64,000 nucleotides of DNA from NCBI RefSeq assembly GCF_001436735.1, contig NZ_AYZE01000014.1:311409-375408 (forward strand). Direction: 5' to 3'. Position numbers and translations under genes: made by a program. This stretch comes from Liquorilactobacillus cacaonum DSM 21116 (GTDB taxonomy: Bacteria; Bacillota; Bacilli; Lactobacillales; Lactobacillaceae). Every line of letters starts with the position of its first letter. The first letter of the stretch is position 1. Below the pieces are notes generated by a model. It worked only from the letters and a program-made list of their open reading frames with translations. It searched no databases and was not told the origin of the DNA. Shown in pieces: positions 1 to 7,218 of the stretch.

Positions 1-15
1 GAGGGGGAAAACAAC

Positions 16-336
16 ATGGTTAATCGAGACATTGAAGAGGTAAAAGACGATATTATTGAAAAGTTAGAAGATGTAATTGATCCAGAACTAGGGGTTGATA
101 TTGTAAATTTGGGTTTAATATATGAAATCGATCTTAATGCTGATGGTCTTTGTGAAATTAAAATGACACTTACAACCATGGGGTGTCCTCTAACAGATGT
201 TTTAGCGGAGATGATTGAAAGAGCTCTCCAACCAATTGAAGAAGTTAGCCAAGTAAATGTTAACTTTGTATGGGAGCCAGCATGGTCAATTGATAAGATG
301 ACACGCTATGCAAAAATGGCTTTGGGTATTCATTAA
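16..336 (+). CDS. MIP18/DUF59 family metal-sulfur cluster assembly protein (SufT-like)
   Basis: A 106-residue single-domain protein of the MIP18 (DUF59, PaaD/SufT) family, whose members help mature iron-sulfur proteins in the cytosol. Visible family features are the early acidic segment with DPELGVDIVNLGLIY and the TTMGCPL segment holding the conserved Cys near residue 57. Length fits a stand-alone family member (about 100 residues). The ATG has a GAGGGGG ribosome binding site at the very start of the window. The next gene starts 20 bp downstream, so co-transcription is likely. The family call is confident; the exact client protein is unknown. Confidence 0.85.
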   Translation: MVNRDIEEVKDDIIEKLEDVIDPELGVDIVNLGLIYEIDLNADGLCEIKMTLTTMGCPLTDVLAEMIERALQPIEEVSQVNVNFVWEPAWSIDKMTRYAKMALGIH

Positions 337-356
337 AAAAAGCTAGGAGATCAACA

Positions 357-1334
357 TTGTTAACTAAAAGAATTTTTGTACTTTTATATACTGCTGTACT
401 TGCCTTAGCGAGTGTATTTCTTTTCGTAAAAATTCAACAAAGAAGTTTAATAATACAACTAGATAATCATAATTTATCTGCAAATGCATACCATGTTGTT
501 CTTCGTGAAAGAGAAAGTATGTGGGATGTTACTCAAAAAATTGAGAAAAGCAAAAAGATAAAAAATGTCCAGGTTCATTTTCAAGATAAGAAAAACAAAG
601 ATTTAACTTATTTTTTTGGAACCGGAAATTTTGAAGTCCCACCAATGATTACTGGTAGCTTTTTTGGGTCAGGTGCTTTTGATTCAGAAGTTGAAGTTGT
701 AATTGTTGGTAAAAGTTATGAAAAAAAACTGTATAAGCCAAAAGATCAAGAATATTTAAAAATGGATAGTAAGTATGTTCCAGTGTTAGGTATTATGGGA
801 GACAAATATACTTCTGATTTAGACAAACAAATTTTTATTGCACCTAGCATTGAGAAAAGTAAACAGCTAAATGCTAATAGTTTTCGAATAGTCATTGATG
901 GTAAAAAGAAGTTGGATAAAAATACGCTTAAGAATTTGTTAGGTGCAAAAAGAATTGCTCATTTACCACAAAGACATTTTTTGATTAATCAAGATTCTTG
1001 GATTTTGGATCACTATAGAGAATTATTAATGTTATTAGTGTTGTTTATTATGGTTATTTTTGGAATTGTGATATGGACTGTCAATAATAGAAGTAGGTAC
1101 ATTGAGCTATTAAAAAATAAGAAAGAGCCTACGCAACTATTGTTTGAGGAATGGGAATTTTATACACTTTTAACAGGTTTAGGGACAGTTTTTGGTGTAC
1201 TGGGTGGAATTTTACTTACTGATTTGACTGATTATGTTGCATTATTGGTTTACAATGTATGTGCATTTTTGATAAATAATATTGTCTATGTAATTCTTTT
1301 AAGGAAGCAAATAGATGGTTTGAATAGGAGTTAA
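357..1334 (+). CDS. Membrane protein of unknown function
   Basis: I do not recognise this 325-residue protein. It has one N-terminal hydrophobic segment (about residues 7-25), a hydrophilic stretch of roughly 190 residues likely outside the membrane, and two or three C-terminal transmembrane segments (about 218-244, 267-285 and 290-315). The start is TTG, preceded by AGGAGA at 345-350. It lies between the SufT-like gene and the rRNA methyltransferase with short gaps and probably belongs to the same transcript. No catalytic motif is evident. Confidence 0.75.
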   Translation: MLTKRIFVLLYTAVLALASVFLFVKIQQRSLIIQLDNHNLSANAYHVVLRERESMWDVTQKIEKSKKIKNVQVHFQDKKNKDLTYFFGTGNFEVPPMITGSFFGSGAFDSEVEVVIVGKSYEKKLYKPKDQEYLKMDSKYVPVLGIMGDKYTSDLDKQIFIAPSIEKSKQLNANSFRIVIDGKKKLDKNTLKNLLGAKRIAHLPQRHFLINQDSWILDHYRELLMLLVLFIMVIFGIVIWTVNNRSRYIELLKNKKEPTQLLFEEWEFYTLLTGLGTVFGVLGGILLTDLTDYVALLVYNVCAFLINNIVYVILLRKQIDGLNRS

Positions 1335-1341
1335 TGTTTTC

Positions 1342-2724
1342 ATGGAGTTTCCAACAGATTTTAAAGAAAAATATGCAGAACTTTTAGGGGATGAGATAGG
1401 CGCTTTTTTAGAAGGGTTAAGTGTTGCTCCAATTAAAGCTTTTCGTATTAATCCACTGAAAGAAAATTTTGATAAGGTAGCTTATTCGCTTGATGAACCC
1501 ATTCCTTATGTACCAACAGGTTTTTACGGAGAGATTAGTGGCAAATCTCTTGAGCATCAGACAGGCTATGTTTATAGTCAAGAGCCGAGTGCAATGTATG
1601 TGGCAGAAGTGGGTGATGTTCAACCAGGAGAGATAATTTTGGATTTGTGCGCAGCTCCTGGAGGAAAGTCAACTCAAATAGCTACTAAGTTAGCAGGAGA
1701 GGGATTACTGGTTTCTAATGAAATTAATCGAAAAAGGGCTAGTATCCTTTCAGAAAATATAGAAAGAATTGGCGCAACAAATGTAATTATTTTAAATGAA
1801 ACGCCACAAAATATATCAGCAAATTTAAGCGGCTTTTTTGATAAAATTTTTGTAGATGCTCCTTGTTCAGGAGAGGGAATGTTTCGTAAGGATCCAGATG
1901 CAATAAAGTATTGGCATAAAGATTATCCTAAAGAATGTGCAATTAGGCAAAGAGAAATTCTTGTTGAAACGATGAAAATGCTTAAACCGGGAGGGCAATT
2001 GATTTATTCAACATGTACGTTTGCACCAGAAGAAGATGAAAAAATAATTCAGTGGTTATTAGATAATTATAATATAGAGTTATTGCCAGTGAAAAAACAT
2101 CATGGAATGGATGCAGGTAGGCCAAACTTTGCAGGAAATAACAGTGAGATGGAGAAAACTGTTAGATTATTTCCGCATCATTTCAAAGGAGAAGGTCATT
2201 TTATAGCCAAGATGCAAGATAAGAGAGCAGGGCTAGCTGATAATGTATCATTAAGAAAATCTAAAAAAGCGAAGGGAAACTCTTTCTTTAGAAAAATCAC
2301 TAAGAATGAAGAACAGCTTTGGCTAGAATTTCATAAGAATGTTTTAAAAAAAGAATTATTTAATACAAAAGATTTAAAATGTTGGGGTGACCAACTATTT
2401 TATTATCCAGATGTTTGGCCTGACATTGGCAAGTTGAAATTTGTAAAGCCTGGTTTTCAGCTAGGTGTTTTCAAGAAGAAGAGATTCGAACCTGCATATG
2501 GGCTAGCTTTGGCGATAAAAACCTCTGATGTACAGCAAGCTATAAAATTAGATGATGCTCAATGGCTAAAATATGTTTCAGGAAATGTAGTTACATTGGT
2601 GGATAGTGATTACAGAAATGGATGGTATGTCCTACAATGCCATGAAAAGAATTTTGCATTTGCTAAATTAGTAAATGGTACGCTAAAGAATTTTTTCCCT
2701 AAAGGTCTACGCTTCAATATTTGA
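1342..2724 (+). CDS. 16S rRNA m5C methyltransferase, RsmB/NOP family (RsmF-like)
   Basis: SAM-dependent RNA cytosine-C5 methyltransferase acting on ribosomal RNA. The Rossmann-type catalytic domain shows the SAM-binding CAAPGGKST motif (about residue 103), DAPCSGEGMFRKDP (about 172, the PC cysteine) and the STCTF catalytic cysteine near residue 225. The C-terminal third (about residues 310-460) resembles the PUA-like RNA-binding extension of RsmF/YebU-type enzymes; the 460-residue length fits that class rather than shorter RsmB. AGGAG at 1326-1330 supports the ATG. The gene ends at the bidirectional terminator shared with fni. Confidence 0.88.
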   Translation: MEFPTDFKEKYAELLGDEIGAFLEGLSVAPIKAFRINPLKENFDKVAYSLDEPIPYVPTGFYGEISGKSLEHQTGYVYSQEPSAMYVAEVGDVQPGEIILDLCAAPGGKSTQIATKLAGEGLLVSNEINRKRASILSENIERIGATNVIILNETPQNISANLSGFFDKIFVDAPCSGEGMFRKDPDAIKYWHKDYPKECAIRQREILVETMKMLKPGGQLIYSTCTFAPEEDEKIIQWLLDNYNIELLPVKKHHGMDAGRPNFAGNNSEMEKTVRLFPHHFKGEGHFIAKMQDKRAGLADNVSLRKSKKAKGNSFFRKITKNEEQLWLEFHKNVLKKELFNTKDLKCWGDQLFYYPDVWPDIGKLKFVKPGFQLGVFKKKRFEPAYGLALAIKTSDVQQAIKLDDAQWLKYVSGNVVTLVDSDYRNGWYVLQCHEKNFAFAKLVNGTLKNFFPKGLRFNI

Positions 2725-2812
2725 TTATGAATTATGTGGTTACTAAGCAGGAGATTAAAAGTATTAATCTCTTTAATTCATTACCAATGAATCTAAACTT
2801 TTATTTATACTT

Positions 2813-2857
2813 AAAAAGTACTTATAACAAAGATTCCATGTTATAAGTACTTTTTTT
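2813..2857. terminator. Bidirectional terminator between the methyltransferase and fni
   Basis: A perfect 16-bp stem (2813-2828 with 2840-2855) around an 11-nt loop, with a T-run on the plus side (2851-2857) and A residues on the other flank. It lies between two convergent genes and can serve both. Confidence 0.85.
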
Positions 2858-2875
2858 CTAGTGTCATACGCTTTT

Positions 2876-3910
2876 TTAAAAATTAGTAATTTGTTTTTTG
2901 AAGGAAAGTAATTCATTTGAAAAAATAAGAGGAACATCTCGGAGCTCAGCAATATTTTTACAACCTAAGATAGTCATAATTGATTTTACTTGATGCTTAA
3001 ACTCTTCAATTAATTTAATCAATCCTGAAACATCATCTTTTAACAAAGTATGTAAAAATAGTCCGGAAATACCAACGTTATCAGCACCTAAACAAAGGCA
3101 TTTGATAATATCAAGGGGAGTTCGAATTCCACCGGAAGCGGTAAAGGAAAAATCATCATGATAGGATTGACTAGCAATTAAACATTCAGCTATATTTAAG
3201 CCAAGGTCGTCAAGGCACGAAAAATCTTCACCATGTAAACGTTGATTTTCAATTTTAGCAAAGTTGGTGCCACCGTGGCCAGAAAGATCAATATATTTGG
3301 CATTTATTTTTTTTAATATTTTTAAAGTATTAGGTGAAATACCAAAACCAACTTCCTTTATAATTACTGGAACCTGCAATTGATTTATGATCTCAGAAAT
3401 TTCTTCCTGCCAATAAAAATCACGGTCGCCTTCAGGCATTATAATTTCTTGAATAGCATTAAGGTGAATCTCCAATGCATCAGCAGAAAGCATTGATACT
3501 GCTTTTTTTGCATTGTGCAAATTATTACCTGCACCTAAATTGCCTATAACAAATCCAGTTGGATTTTGTTCCCGTACAATTTGAAAACTAGGAGAAATTT
3601 CGGGAAACTTTATGGCAATACTTTGTGAACCAGTGGCCATTGCAATTCCTGTTTCACTAGCAGCTAGGGCAAATTTTTTGTTTAATTTTGTAGTTGTTGG
3701 GCTTCCACCTGACATAGCATTAATAAAAAAAGGGACTTCCATTTTTTTGCCTGCGAGACTTGTTGAATAATCAATTTCGTCAAAAGATAGTTCGGGTAAA
3801 TTATTGGGAAGTATACGAATTTGGTCAAGTCCGTTATTACTTTTGGCAGTATATTGTTTTTCTGCAATAAAAATATGTTCATCTTTACGATGTGCGTGTT
3901 TTTGATCCAA
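2876..3910 (-). CDS. fni: Type 2 isopentenyl-diphosphate delta-isomerase
   Basis: FMN- and NADPH-dependent enzyme interconverting IPP and DMAPP, the last step before prenyl chain synthesis. The 344-residue length fits the family. Flavin-barrel features include the NAMSGGSP segment, DLSGHGGTNFAKIE and the late ASGGIRTPLDIIKCLCLGAD phosphate-binding region. The start codon is TTG at 3908-3910 with GGAGG seven bases upstream. It is the last gene of the minus-strand mvk-mvaD-pmk-fni operon, 29 bp after the pmk stop, and ends before a strong terminator. This is unrelated to the type 1 (Nudix) isomerase. Confidence 0.93.
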   Translation of the reverse strand: MDQKHAHRKDEHIFIAEKQYTAKSNNGLDQIRILPNNLPELSFDEIDYSTSLAGKKMEVPFFINAMSGGSPTTTKLNKKFALAASETGIAMATGSQSIAIKFPEISPSFQIVREQNPTGFVIGNLGAGNNLHNAKKAVSMLSADALEIHLNAIQEIIMPEGDRDFYWQEEISEIINQLQVPVIIKEVGFGISPNTLKILKKINAKYIDLSGHGGTNFAKIENQRLHGEDFSCLDDLGLNIAECLIASQSYHDDFSFTASGGIRTPLDIIKCLCLGADNVGISGLFLHTLLKDDVSGLIKLIEEFKHQVKSIMTILGCKNIAELRDVPLIFSNELLSFKKQITNF

Positions 3911-3939
3911 AACGTTCCTCCTTATTTAAAAAATACTAA

Positions 3940-5013
3940 TTAATCATTAATTTGATGGACATGTAAGTTTAGAGGACAAATACCATTTTTTTTCCATTCC
4001 TTAATTAACGAAGAAGTGGCATATTTTTTATTAATTACCACAATACCGCAATCTCCACCACCTGCACCAGATGTTTTAGCAGCTCCATTTGCATTTTCAG
4101 CAGTTTCACATAATTTCTGAAGAAGAGGTGTTTCTATTTCTACGTTACTGATTTTGCCGAGATGTTGTAATAATTCTCGATTTATCCGAATTTCTTTTTG
4201 AATTATTTCAATACTATGATTATGAAATCCATCAATCATCTTAAAAAGGCAATTTTTGCTTAAATCTAAAAATTCTTGATAAGATGAACGCTTTTCTGCT
4301 TTTTCTAACCCAACTGCATCCACAAGATGAGAGGTTGAAGCAGGTGAACCAGTCCAACCAATTAATAATTCTAGATTTTCAGGTGGCGTCAACAGTTCAA
4401 TATTAAGTTGGGGCCATTCAATTGATATTAATTTATTAAGAGTGAAAGTATTGCGTGCTTTTTTTAGCCATTCTCGATCGAAAGAACGGTAAGCAATCCA
4501 TCCCCCATATACACTGGCTGCGATATCACCTAAAGAACCATTACCTTGAATATCGAGATGCGCTATAGCAGATAATTTAAATAAAATATCATTTGTAATT
4601 GGTAAATCATAAAAACGGCACAGCGCTTTGACTGTTGCCACGGTCACAGCTGCCGAACTGCCCAAACCGTATTTTTTCCCATCTGGGCTATCAAGGTCAC
4701 TATCAATATTTAAATGATAACACTTCATTGTTTTATTCAAAGATTGAGCATACGATTCAGCAAGATGTACAGCTGATAAAATATAATGAAATGGATTATC
4801 ACGATTATCAAAGACCATGTTGTTACCCTCTCTTTTCCAATAGAGAGAATTTTCTTTGTACTGTTGTGAATTAATTGTTCCATAGTCATTGCTTTCTTCG
4901 ACAGTAACAGTTACAAATTGGTTCAATGCTACTAATATGGCTGGATACCCTGTTTCAACCACAGCATATTCACCTGCAATATAAAGCTTTCCAGGAGCTT
5001 TAACGGTTATCAA
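3940..5013 (-). CDS. pmk: Phosphomevalonate kinase
   Basis: GHMP-superfamily kinase that phosphorylates 5-phosphomevalonate with ATP. It shows the N-terminal KAPGKLYIAGEYAV substrate motif, the ATP-binding GLGSSAAVT loop and the C-terminal KTSGAGGGDCGI motif. I place the start at the TTG at 5011-5013, giving MITVKAPGKL and 357 residues, because a GAAGGGA ribosome binding site (5023-5029) lies nine bases upstream; an in-frame TTG at 5034 exists but has no visible ribosome binding site. Third gene of the mevalonate operon. Confidence 0.92.
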   Translation of the reverse strand: MITVKAPGKLYIAGEYAVVETGYPAILVALNQFVTVTVEESNDYGTINSQQYKENSLYWKREGNNMVFDNRDNPFHYILSAVHLAESYAQSLNKTMKCYHLNIDSDLDSPDGKKYGLGSSAAVTVATVKALCRFYDLPITNDILFKLSAIAHLDIQGNGSLGDIAASVYGGWIAYRSFDREWLKKARNTFTLNKLISIEWPQLNIELLTPPENLELLIGWTGSPASTSHLVDAVGLEKAEKRSSYQEFLDLSKNCLFKMIDGFHNHSIEIIQKEIRINRELLQHLGKISNVEIETPLLQKLCETAENANGAAKTSGAGGGDCGIVVINKKYATSSLIKEWKKNGICPLNLHVHQIND

Positions 5014-5039
5014 AAAATCATGTCCCTTCGACAAAAAAA

Positions 5040-6011
5040 TTAAATTAAGTGTGCAGCAGGGCCAGAACTAGCTACCAACACCTTTTCATGACCAAAACTA
5101 TTTGAAAAAATATTAACGATACTTGAAACATCTTTTTTCAAACAGATGACTTTTACATTTGGTCCAGCATCTAAAGTATAATAACAGGATATACCTTGTA
5201 AACGCAACCCTTCAACTATTTTCATCGCTTTAATTGAATCTGGTTCAAGATAACTAAAATGAGGATGGGCACTCATATTTAAAGCGTGCATTTTCATTGC
5301 ATTTTCTTCAGAGATTTCTCCAAAAGTTTTAAAATCATTTTCTGCCAAAGCTTTTTTAATAGCAAGGAGGTCCTTTTTCGAACTTTCAACCCAATTAGAG
5401 TAATAAGGAGAGGTTTCAACCACCCGTTTCATTCCCATTCGACTAGAGATTTTTTTATGATTTGTACTGATTATCAATGCAATCATACAAATTTCAAAGT
5501 TGTTTGGCATTTTGATTGGATATGCAAAGGATGTCTCGTCATCAAAACCTGCCTGCCATTCAACAAGGCCACCATAAATAGACCGGCATGCAGATCCTGA
5601 TCCACGTCTGGCAAGACGGGAGAGGGACGGCTTGTCTAATTCTAGACCAGCAGCTTTACTGGCTGCTAATGCTAATGCTGCATAGGCAGAAGCCGAAGAT
5701 GCGAGCCCTGCAGTAGATGGAACATAGTTTGTGGAGTAAACTTGTGCTTTACTCTGAATGTTAGCTTTTTTTCGAACGATATCTAGAAAAGTACTAACGT
5801 TTGAAACATCTTGTTTTTGGTTATCTAAAAAGAACAAATCATCTGAAAGTTTTTCATCAAATGTCACACTTGTTTCAGTATAAAAATGATCAAGAGTTAG
5901 AGAAAGGCTGCTATTCATTGGAAGAATCAAATCTTCATCTTTTTTCCCCCAATATTTGATTAGAGCAATATTAGTGTGCGCACGAGCTGTGTAAGTTGTC
6001 GCATTTATCAA
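5040..6011 (-). CDS. mvaD: Diphosphomevalonate decarboxylase
   Basis: ATP-dependent decarboxylation of mevalonate diphosphate to isopentenyl diphosphate; GHMP superfamily. Family hallmarks are the N-terminal TARAHTNIALIKYWGK, the STAGLASSASAYAA loop and SGSACRSIYGG. The reading frame extends to an ATG at 6053, but the best start is the TTG at 6009-6011 (323 residues), with GGAGG at 6019-6023 seven bases upstream. This TTG overlaps the mvk stop (TTGA), indicating translational coupling. Confidence 0.93.
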   Translation of the reverse strand: MINATTYTARAHTNIALIKYWGKKDEDLILPMNSSLSLTLDHFYTETSVTFDEKLSDDLFFLDNQKQDVSNVSTFLDIVRKKANIQSKAQVYSTNYVPSTAGLASSASAYAALALAASKAAGLELDKPSLSRLARRGSGSACRSIYGGLVEWQAGFDDETSFAYPIKMPNNFEICMIALIISTNHKKISSRMGMKRVVETSPYYSNWVESSKKDLLAIKKALAENDFKTFGEISEENAMKMHALNMSAHPHFSYLEPDSIKAMKIVEGLRLQGISCYYTLDAGPNVKVICLKKDVSSIVNIFSNSFGHEKVLVASSGPAAHLI

Positions 6012-6976
6012 TTTACTTCCTCCGTTATTGTGATTCCTAATGGTTGAATCCATGTTGTTGTTGTACCCGCATGTTTTAATATAGGAATAGCTTTTTTGGC
6101 TAATTTAATAGATGGCATTAAACAAATAAAGCAACCACCACGACCGCCACCAGTTAATTTACTACCAAGTGAACCGAGGTCTTTACTAAGAGCAATTAAC
6201 TTATCTAATTTTTGATTGCTAACTCCAAGTTTTTGAAGTTGTTCTTGTGCTTTATTAAAAGTATCACCCAGTCCTACAATATCGTTATTGCTAAGCTGAT
6301 TTCTAGCACTAAATGCAAGTCGTTCAAGTTCCTCTAAGAGCAATTTAGTGTCGTGGGGATTTTTCTTTAGCAAATTACGGACGCTTGCCACAGCAGCACT
6401 TGTTTTACCTTTAATACCGCTATCGCATATTAATAAGCATCCATCGAGATGAATGGGGATTTTCTTTAATTCTTTATTACGAATCATCCAGATTGGTTGA
6501 GAGCTTGCAGATGTCGCAGCATCTAAACCACTCGGGTTACCATGCATATCAACTTCTGAAACATTAGCTAGAGACAACAATTTATCCTGAGTAAGCTCTA
6601 ATTCAAAGAAACTATAGAGGGCCCTGATAACTGCTATGGCAGTTGCAGCCGAAGACCCCATTCCACGTTCTGCTGGTAAATCACTTTTGATTGTCATTTT
6701 AAATTGCTCTTTTTGTTTGTTAAGTGTCTTCAAAATTAGTAGAATTAAATGCTTTAATCCTTGCATATTTTTAGGCATAGAAGATAATGGACCATCAAAA
6801 TACCGACTCTTTATTGAAGAAGGCTCGCCGTAGGTTTGTTCAATTGTGACAGTTGTTTTAACTTCAGATAAAGGTAAAGCAATTGCAGGCTTTCCATAAA
6901 CAACAGAGTGTTCACCGATTAGAATTATTTTGGCGTGACTAATTCCCTCACTATAACGAGTATGAAACGTTGTCAA
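6008..6976 (-). CDS. mvk: Mevalonate kinase
   Basis: First gene of the mevalonate operon; phosphorylates mevalonate to 5-phosphomevalonate. GHMP kinase motifs are present: SHAKIILIGEHSVVYGKPA near the N terminus, ERGMGSSAATAIA in the middle and SKLTGGGRGGCFI near the C terminus. The 322-residue length is typical of bacterial enzymes. Start is TTG at 6974-6976 with AGGAAG seven bases upstream; no in-frame ATG lies near. A consensus-like promoter lies about 70 bp upstream. HMG-CoA synthase and reductase are not in the window and must lie elsewhere. Confidence 0.93.
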   Translation of the reverse strand: MTTFHTRYSEGISHAKIILIGEHSVVYGKPAIALPLSEVKTTVTIEQTYGEPSSIKSRYFDGPLSSMPKNMQGLKHLILLILKTLNKQKEQFKMTIKSDLPAERGMGSSAATAIAVIRALYSFFELELTQDKLLSLANVSEVDMHGNPSGLDAATSASSQPIWMIRNKELKKIPIHLDGCLLICDSGIKGKTSAAVASVRNLLKKNPHDTKLLLEELERLAFSARNQLSNNDIVGLGDTFNKAQEQLQKLGVSNQKLDKLIALSKDLGSLGSKLTGGGRGGCFICLMPSIKLAKKAIPILKHAGTTTTWIQPLGITITEEVN

Positions 6977-7047
6977 AATGCCGCTTCCTTTCTTAACGAT
7001 AAATTAATAGTTTTAGCTTGTAATACTATAAATCATAAGCAAATAGA

Positions 7048-7076
7048 ATTATACATATTTATTATAAATATGACAA
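7048..7076 (-). promoter_or_regulatory. Sigma-A type promoter of the mevalonate operon
   Basis: Reading the minus strand, TTGTCA (7071-7076) and TATAAT (7048-7053) are separated by exactly 17 bp, a near-consensus housekeeping promoter. The leader to the mvk start would be about 65 nt. Confidence 0.75.
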
Positions 7077-7218
7077 ATATCAGTAATTAAAAATACAATT
7101 AAGTAAAATATTAATTACCAATACAATATTTTGCAAGATAAATTTCCTTTAAAATAGAAAAAAAAACTGATTTTGTGCTAAAATTGCGAGTAGATTAAGC
7201 AAGAAAGTCGGTGGACTA

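Noticed and set aside
5014-5034. Upstream TTG start for phosphomevalonate kinase
   Set aside because: No ribosome binding site precedes it, whereas GAAGGGA precedes the TTG at 5013, which also matches family N termini.
5286-5600. Open frame of about 104 codons opposite mvaD
   Set aside because: It lies wholly antisense to a conserved gene, has no ribosome binding site and its protein is unlike any family I know.
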